A stretch of 64,000 nt of DNA from Psychroserpens luteus. Lineage in GTDB: Bacteria > Bacteroidota > Bacteroidia > Flavobacteriales > Flavobacteriaceae. The translations under genes and the position numbers were made by a program. This document shows positions 60,214 to 64,000 of the stretch, one piece after another (position 1 is the first letter of the stretch; every line of letters starts with the position of its first letter). Where the stretch lies: contig NZ_JADILU010000007.1 of NCBI RefSeq assembly GCF_015319355.1, positions 186,001 to 250,000 of the forward strand, in the 5' to 3' direction. The notes beneath the pieces are model-generated. The model saw nothing but the letters and a program-made list of their open reading frames with translations, had not been told where the DNA came from and ran no database searches.

Positions 60214-60285
60214 CGTCATGCTCAACTTGTTTCAGCATCACACAAGTAAATAATAATGTGACCCTGAAATAAATTCAGGGTGACG
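60214..60285. repeat. CTGAAC palindromes before trpA (forward, then reverse)
   Basis: Forward copy 60214-60242 (TGCTCAA, one mismatch) and a reverse-type copy 60257-60285 (CCCTGAA-ATAAA-TTCAGGG). Together with the units above they account for nearly all of 59861-60307. Confidence 0.75.
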
Positions 60286-60287
60286 AC

Positions 60288-60317
60288 ATGAATAACCATG
60301 AATAACCATGAATAAAA
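60288..60317 (+). repeat. 10-bp tandem repeat (ATGAATAACC) at the trpA start
   Basis: ATGAATAACC occurs twice, followed by ATGAATAAAA. The third ATG (60308) is the trpA start; the two earlier ATGs open frames that stop after a few codons. Confidence 0.85.
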
Positions 60318-61072
60318 TAAACCAAAAACTAAAAGAAGACAAAAAGTTATTATCCATATACTTTTCCGCAGGATATCCAAACCTCAACGATACCATTTCA
60401 ATCATTGAAAACTTAGAGAAAAGTGGTGTTGATATGATAGAAATAGGATTACCATTTAGTGACCCTTTAGCAGATGGACCAACCATACAAGCAAGCTCTA
60501 CGCAAGCTTTAAAAAATGGAATGACTACAGATATTCTTTTCAACCAATTAAAAGACATTCGTAAAACGGTTTCAATTCCTTTGATTATAATGGGATATTT
60601 TAACCCCATATTTCAATATGGAGTAGAAGCATTTTGTAAAAAATGTCAAGAGATTGGTATCGACGGACTCATAATTCCAGATCTACCTGTAGATGTTTAT
60701 AATGAGCAATACAAGTCCATTTTTCAGAAGTATGGTTTGATCAATGTATTTTTAATCACACCTCAAACGTCTGTAGAGCGTATTGAGTTTATTGATTCTA
60801 TTTCCGAAGGATTTATATACATGGTAAGTAGTGCAAGCGTTACAGGAAGCAACTCTGGTTTTGGAGATGAACAAACCGCTTATTTTAAACGCATTGCAGA
60901 TATGAACCTTAAAAATCCGCAAATTGTAGGTTTCGGGATTTCAAATAACGAAACGTTTACTCAAGCGACTCAACACGCCAAAGGTGCAATTATTGGGAGT
61001 GCTTTTATAAAATTTCTAACGGATAACCGTTTATCTAAAATTTCAGAATTTACAACTTCAATCTTGAATTAA
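60308..61072 (+). CDS. trpA: Tryptophan synthase alpha chain
   Basis: This 254-residue TIM barrel has MIEIGLPFSDPLADGPTIQ, GYFNPIFQYG, DGLIIPDLPV and YMVSSASVTGSNSG. It cleaves indole-glycerol phosphate and passes indole to TrpB. It starts at the last of three tandem ATGAATAA units. It is still in trp order, so it is probably transcribed through the repeat region. Confidence 0.96.
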   Translation: MNKINQKLKEDKKLLSIYFSAGYPNLNDTISIIENLEKSGVDMIEIGLPFSDPLADGPTIQASSTQALKNGMTTDILFNQLKDIRKTVSIPLIIMGYFNPIFQYGVEAFCKKCQEIGIDGLIIPDLPVDVYNEQYKSIFQKYGLINVFLITPQTSVERIEFIDSISEGFIYMVSSASVTGSNSGFGDEQTAYFKRIADMNLKNPQIVGFGISNNETFTQATQHAKGAIIGSAFIKFLTDNRLSKISEFTTSILN

Positions 61073-61111
61073 ATTCTATATTTGGTTTAACTAACTAATA
61101 AATTAAGAGAT

Positions 61112-61522
61112 ATGAAATGGTATTTAAAAGTCGTAAGAGATAATTACGCAAATTTCAACGGAAGAGCAAGAAGAGAAGAATATTGGATGTTCGTATTATT
61201 CAACCTTATTTTCATTATTGCCATTGCTATGGTATCTGGCGTATTAGCTGGTCTATTTGATGCACCTGCTTTTATGGGATTGTATATGATTTATTTACTT
61301 GGTGTATTAATCCCAAGTTTAGCTGTTGCTGTTAGACGTTTGCATGATGGTGGCAAAAGTGGTTGGTTTTACCTTATAGGTTTAATACCAATTATTGGAA
61401 GCATCTGGCTTATCGTTTTATTTGTAACTGAAGGAGAAAGAGGAACTAACCAATATGGTCCTGATCCAAAATCGGCAGATAACGAAGAAATTAGTACAAT
61501 CGGTACTAAAGAGATTGAATAA
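61112..61522 (+). CDS. DUF805 membrane protein (1 of 2)
   Basis: This 136-residue protein starts MKWYLKVVRDNYANFNGRA, then RREEYWMFVLFN, three to four membrane segments, and VRRLHDGGKSGW, the DUF805 hallmark. Function unknown. A close paralogue follows at 61640. It has its own terminator. Confidence 0.9.
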   Translation: MKWYLKVVRDNYANFNGRARREEYWMFVLFNLIFIIAIAMVSGVLAGLFDAPAFMGLYMIYLLGVLIPSLAVAVRRLHDGGKSGWFYLIGLIPIIGSIWLIVLFVTEGERGTNQYGPDPKSADNEEISTIGTKEIE

Positions 61523-61541
61523 TTTCATCTCATAAAATTTC

Positions 61542-61571
61542 AACCTACTCCCAAAAGAGTAGGTTTTTTTT
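61542..61571 (+). terminator. Intrinsic terminator between the DUF805 genes
   Basis: The stem AACCTACTC/GAGTAGGTT with an eight-T tail. Confidence 0.88.
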
Positions 61572-61639
61572 GCTCAAAAACTAAGAGACTCTTAAATTTA
61601 TTTTTGATATTTAGATCATAAATAATAGAACTTAAAACA

Positions 61640-62047
61640 ATGCATTGGTATTTAAAAGTAATAAAAGAGAACTATGCTAATTTTTCTGGACGTGCAAGAC
61701 GTAAAGAATATTGGATGTTTGTATTAGTACAAATCATCATTTCCATATTAGTATTATCATATGCATCTCTTGTCGATGATTTTTTTGATACACCTATTGT
61801 TGGGTCTGTTTTAGGTATATACTTCTTAGCAACATTAGTTCCTTGGCTAGCATTAAACGTAAGGCGACTTCATGATATAGGAAAAAGTGGTACCTATATA
61901 TTTATTAATTTTATTCCTGTAATTGGTCGTATTTGGTATATTGTTCTTGTTGCAACAGAGGGAGAATATGGATTAAACAACTATGGTCCTGATCCTAAAG
62001 GAGAGGCTTTTGATGAAATTGACGATATAGGTCAACTAGAAGAATAA
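61640..62047 (+). CDS. DUF805 membrane protein (2 of 2)
   Basis: This 135-residue protein starts MHWYLKVIKENYANFSGRA and contains RRKEYWMFVL and VRRLHDIGKSGT. It is a tandem paralogue of 61112-61522, with the same C-terminal YGPDPK. The pair probably arose by local duplication. Confidence 0.9.
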   Translation: MHWYLKVIKENYANFSGRARRKEYWMFVLVQIIISILVLSYASLVDDFFDTPIVGSVLGIYFLATLVPWLALNVRRLHDIGKSGTYIFINFIPVIGRIWYIVLVATEGEYGLNNYGPDPKGEAFDEIDDIGQLEE

Positions 62048-62050
62048 CAC

Positions 62051-62128
62051 ATGAAACGAGCTTTTTTAAAAGCTTTAGTAACCAAGACAATGATTAATAG
62101 CGAACAGTATGTGACAATTGAAAAATAA
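62051..62128 (+). CDS. Possible 25-residue small protein
   Basis: An ATG 4 bp after the DUF805 stop opens a frame MKRAFLKALVTKTMINSEQYVTIEK ending TAA at 62128. It is short and unrecognised; the tight spacing is the only support. Confidence 0.25.
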   Translation: MKRAFLKALVTKTMINSEQYVTIEK

Positions 62129-62141
62129 TATATGAAAACAC

Positions 62142-62372
62142 ATGAAACTACTCAACGATTTTAGAATTATTATATTATTATGCCTCACTTTGGGCTTAGC
62201 TCCTTTTTTTCCAGAACCTCATATTTGGGGGAAATTAAAATGGATTGCTGGTGGCGCAAATGGGATGCAATTAAAAGACTGGTTTGATGTATTACTTCAT
62301 GGATTCCCATGGGTACTTTTAATTCGCTTGATAATTGTCAAACTTGTTTTAAATACGAAAATAAAAAAATAA
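62142..62372 (+). CDS. Small membrane protein
   Basis: This 76-residue protein has two hydrophobic segments (about 8-22 and 50-70) separated by PHIWGKLKWIAGGANGMQLKD. Conserved in flavobacteria as a small protein, often labelled as transporter-related; function is unknown. It lies 4 bp before trmL, suggesting co-transcription. Confidence 0.65.
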   Translation: MKLLNDFRIIILLCLTLGLAPFFPEPHIWGKLKWIAGGANGMQLKDWFDVLLHGFPWVLLIRLIIVKLVLNTKIKK

Positions 62373-62376
62373 AAAA

Positions 62377-62829
62377 ATGTCACTTAATATCGTTTTATTC
62401 GAACCCGAAATCCCAAATAACACGGGTAACATTGGCAGATTGGCTTTAGCCACTGGCTCTAAATTACATTTAGTAAAACCTTTTGGTTTTGAAATAAGTG
62501 ATAGTAGATTAAAACGTGCTGGTTTAGATTACTGGCAACATTTAGATGTGATTATCTATGAGTCTATTGAGGCGTTTTTCAGTAAAAATAAAGACGCAAA
62601 GTTTGCTTTCTTTTCTAGTCATGGCGAGCAATCACATTGGGATATCAAATTTGAGGAGAATCTTTTTTTGGTCTTCGGAAAAGAATCGGCTGGCTTACCT
62701 AAATCTATAATAGAAACTTACGAAGAGCACCTTTACAAAATACCCTTATACAGCGAACATATAAGAAGCTTAAACTTAGCTAATGCTGTTGGTATTGTGA
62801 CCTATGAAGGTTTACGACAGCTTAATTAA
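62377..62829 (+). CDS. trmL: tRNA (cytidine/uridine(34)-2'-O)-methyltransferase
   Basis: This 150-residue SPOUT enzyme starts LNIVLFEPEIPNNTGNIGRL and has VFGKESAGLPKSI and YSEHIRSLNLANAVGIVTYE, the knot motifs of TrmL. It methylates the wobble base ribose of tRNA-Leu species. Confidence 0.95.
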   Translation: MSLNIVLFEPEIPNNTGNIGRLALATGSKLHLVKPFGFEISDSRLKRAGLDYWQHLDVIIYESIEAFFSKNKDAKFAFFSSHGEQSHWDIKFEENLFLVFGKESAGLPKSIIETYEEHLYKIPLYSEHIRSLNLANAVGIVTYEGLRQLN

Positions 62830-62889
62830 ATTAGCATAACATTATTAAAAAACAAGGTTTATTTGATTATCTTCAATAAAAAATAAACC

Positions 62890-63552
62890 ATGAAATATCA
62901 TATTATTATTAATAGTGTAAAGACTGTTGATGCGCTTCAAAATGCTTGGACAAACGATGATTATATTCAATTACTAAAAGAATTTGGACTTGAAGATACA
63001 GAAAGTTCAAATCCTTCAGAATTATTAGAATTATTATTCATGGCAATTTCAGATTTTGAGCCGAATGAAGCTGCAGTGATACTATTGACCTATAAGTTAA
63101 GTGAACATTTAAACGAAAACCAAATTGAGCAAATGTCTCACGACATGTTGTTGGATAAAATTTCTGAAGAATACGCAGATATTTCTCTTCATCATCAGTT
63201 ATTTAACATCAACCAATTATTGCATAAAGCTTATAATGGGTCTTTCCCTAGCGCAAAAGCAACGATTATAGAATTTGAAATCACTCCAAATAAAAACGTA
63301 GATAAAGAAGTCGTACTTAAAGCGTTTGACAAAACATTGGCTGGCAACAACGTTATTAAACGTTTGTTTTCAAATCAATTGGCTGGTAAAGCATCTTTTG
63401 AAGAAGCCGAAGCTATTGTTTGGGATTTAAAATCTACAGGTGATACATCGTATGTGCTTACAACATCAGAATATTGGATGAGTAGAGACGAGTTTAACGA
63501 TGCAGAGTTTGATGCAACAGTTATAGAATTTGAAGAAGATGATGAGGATTAA
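62890..63552 (+). CDS. Conserved protein of unknown function
   Basis: This 220-residue cytoplasmic protein begins MKYHIIINSVKTVDALQNAW and has an acidic C-terminus (VIEFEEDDED). A helical first half (30-120) and a mixed second half with AKATIIEFEITPNKNVD are visible. No domain is recognised. It is followed by a bidirectional terminator. Confidence 0.75.
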   Translation: MKYHIIINSVKTVDALQNAWTNDDYIQLLKEFGLEDTESSNPSELLELLFMAISDFEPNEAAVILLTYKLSEHLNENQIEQMSHDMLLDKISEEYADISLHHQLFNINQLLHKAYNGSFPSAKATIIEFEITPNKNVDKEVVLKAFDKTLAGNNVIKRLFSNQLAGKASFEEAEAIVWDLKSTGDTSYVLTTSEYWMSRDEFNDAEFDATVIEFEEDDED

Positions 63553-63591
63553 ACTTTTTTAATTTTTAATAAGTCAACTATAATAAAAAAT

Positions 63592-63622
63592 AAAAAAGCT
63601 CCAAATATTGGAGCTTTTTTTT
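63592..63622. terminator. Bidirectional intrinsic terminator
   Basis: The stem AAAAAAGCTCC/GGAGCTTTTTT lies between convergent genes. Confidence 0.85.
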
Positions 63623-63863
63623 ATGTTTTGTCTTGTGACCTGTTTTTATTACGAAGCATCTTTAAATACATATACTCCACCTTGGTTCTTGCCCATGGTG
63701 TGCGTCTCAAAAACTTTAAGCTGGATTTAATTGATGGATTATCATTAAAGCATCTAACATTAATGATGGTTCCCATGTATTCCCAACCGTAATGAGCTTC
63801 CAAATCTGTGACGATTTGTTCTAGTTTAATTCCGTGTAAAGGGTTATTCTTTTGTGTTTCCAT
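63621..63863 (-). CDS. VF530-family (DUF2132) protein
   Basis: This 80-residue protein has NPLHGIKLEQIVTDLEAHYG, IINVRCFNDNPSIKSSLKFL and RRTPWARTKVEYMYL, which is the VF530 pattern, a small DNA-binding-like fold. Its ATG overlaps the stop of the upstream gene (TAATG). Confidence 0.9.
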   Translation of the reverse strand: METQKNNPLHGIKLEQIVTDLEAHYGWEYMGTIINVRCFNDNPSIKSSLKFLRRTPWARTKVEYMYLKMLRNKNRSQDKT

Positions 63864-64000
63864 TACAATTGTTCTACCATTTTCTTGATTTTCACAGCTT
63901 TCTCAAAATGATCTAATTGGTGTGTTTTAATCCACCATATAGCAGCTTCCATCAATAACTCTGGAGTATCATTTTTATTTTTGAAAAAAGCGTAAAAAGA
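63863..64000 (-). CDS. C-terminal fragment of a small helical protein (cut by window edge)
   Basis: The last 45 residues of a frame that continues beyond the window: FYAFFKNKNDTPELLMEAA, then IWWIKTHQLDHFEKA. It resembles small DUF6500-like proteins. The stop overlaps the VF530 start by one base, so the two genes are coupled. Confidence 0.6.
   Translation of the reverse strand, partial: SFYAFFKNKNDTPELLMEAAIWWIKTHQLDHFEKAVKIKKMVEQL

Noticed and set aside
59341-60285. Possible CRISPR array from the regular repeats between trpB and trpA
   Set aside because: Repeats are palindromic, occur in both orientations, have spacers of 15-30 bp that are themselves similar, and there are no cas genes.

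Overview
The window is AT-rich DNA from a member of the Bacteroidota, most likely a marine-type Flavobacteriaceae. The evidence is a TonB-dependent receptor, many SusD-free periplasmic lipoproteins, flavobacterial gene families, no strong Shine-Dalgarno sequences, and core promoters of the Bacteroidetes type (TAnnTTTG at -7). No rRNA, tRNA, CRISPR array or classical transposase was seen.

Layout. 1-94: start of a peroxiredoxin gene (minus). 0.3-2.8 kb: a small CNGKC protein and a copper-type TonB receptor. 3-8.4 kb: a sulfur/persulfide block (thioredoxin, di-haem-type cytochrome, metal-binding and rhodanese proteins, persulfide dioxygenase-rhodanese fusion, TauE exporter) ending with a Crp/Fnr regulator. 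8.5-11.5 kb: lipoprotein, MscS channel, CbpM-CbpA. 11.7-22.7 kb: a long minus-strand series with a TetR-controlled TolC/HlyD/ABC exporter, OsmC, LOG, cytochrome b and an ATP-cone nuclease. 22.8-25.8 kb: a stress operon (TerB-like, DUF302, thioredoxin, WG-repeat, site-2 protease). 25.9-38.8 kb: a sensor kinase with a FixL-like PAS domain, a response regulator fused to an FNR-like DNA-binding protein, six tandem-UspA proteins, an eRF1-like protein, a second ATP-cone nuclease, a beta-CASP RNase and small proteins. 38.9-52.7 kb: ordinary metabolic, cell wall and redox genes (PBP1, MsrB, DsbD, rhodaneses, TlpA, MarR-YceI). 52.8-61.1 kb: the trp operon with a Trp leader peptide and attenuator, invaded by palindromic repeats and a GIY-YIG nuclease gene. 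61.1-64 kb: DUF805 pair, TrmL and small genes.

How the parts work together. Two Crp/FNR-type regulons can be read directly from the DNA. (1) TGAT-N4-ATCA sites lie upstream of the copper receptor, the crp gene, the chaperone/MscS operon, the stress operon, most Usp genes and a candidate small RNA. In nearly every case the first base of a TAnnTTTG-like box lies 29.5 bp from the dyad centre, which puts the site at about -41.5 (class II activation). The regulator encoded at 27451-28503 has an FNR-type recognition helix (E..xR) and is paired with a PAS kinase carrying the FixL haem histidine and distal arginine, so I infer a compressed FixL-FixJ-FixK oxygen circuit. (2) TGTA-N8-TACA sites with the same geometry lie upstream of the peroxiredoxin, rhodanese, persulfide dioxygenase and TauE genes. 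The neighbouring Crp protein (7715-8347) has an NtcA-like helix and three cysteines, so I infer a thiol/persulfide-responsive regulator.

The other notable region is the trp operon. About 19 copies of a palindrome (core CTGAACTTGTTTCAG) with compensatory stem changes lie in it, often just before start codons, once inside the trpF reading frame, and densely on both sides of a GIY-YIG nuclease gene between trpB and trpA. This resembles a REPIN-like element with a GIY-YIG enzyme in place of the usual REP transposase.
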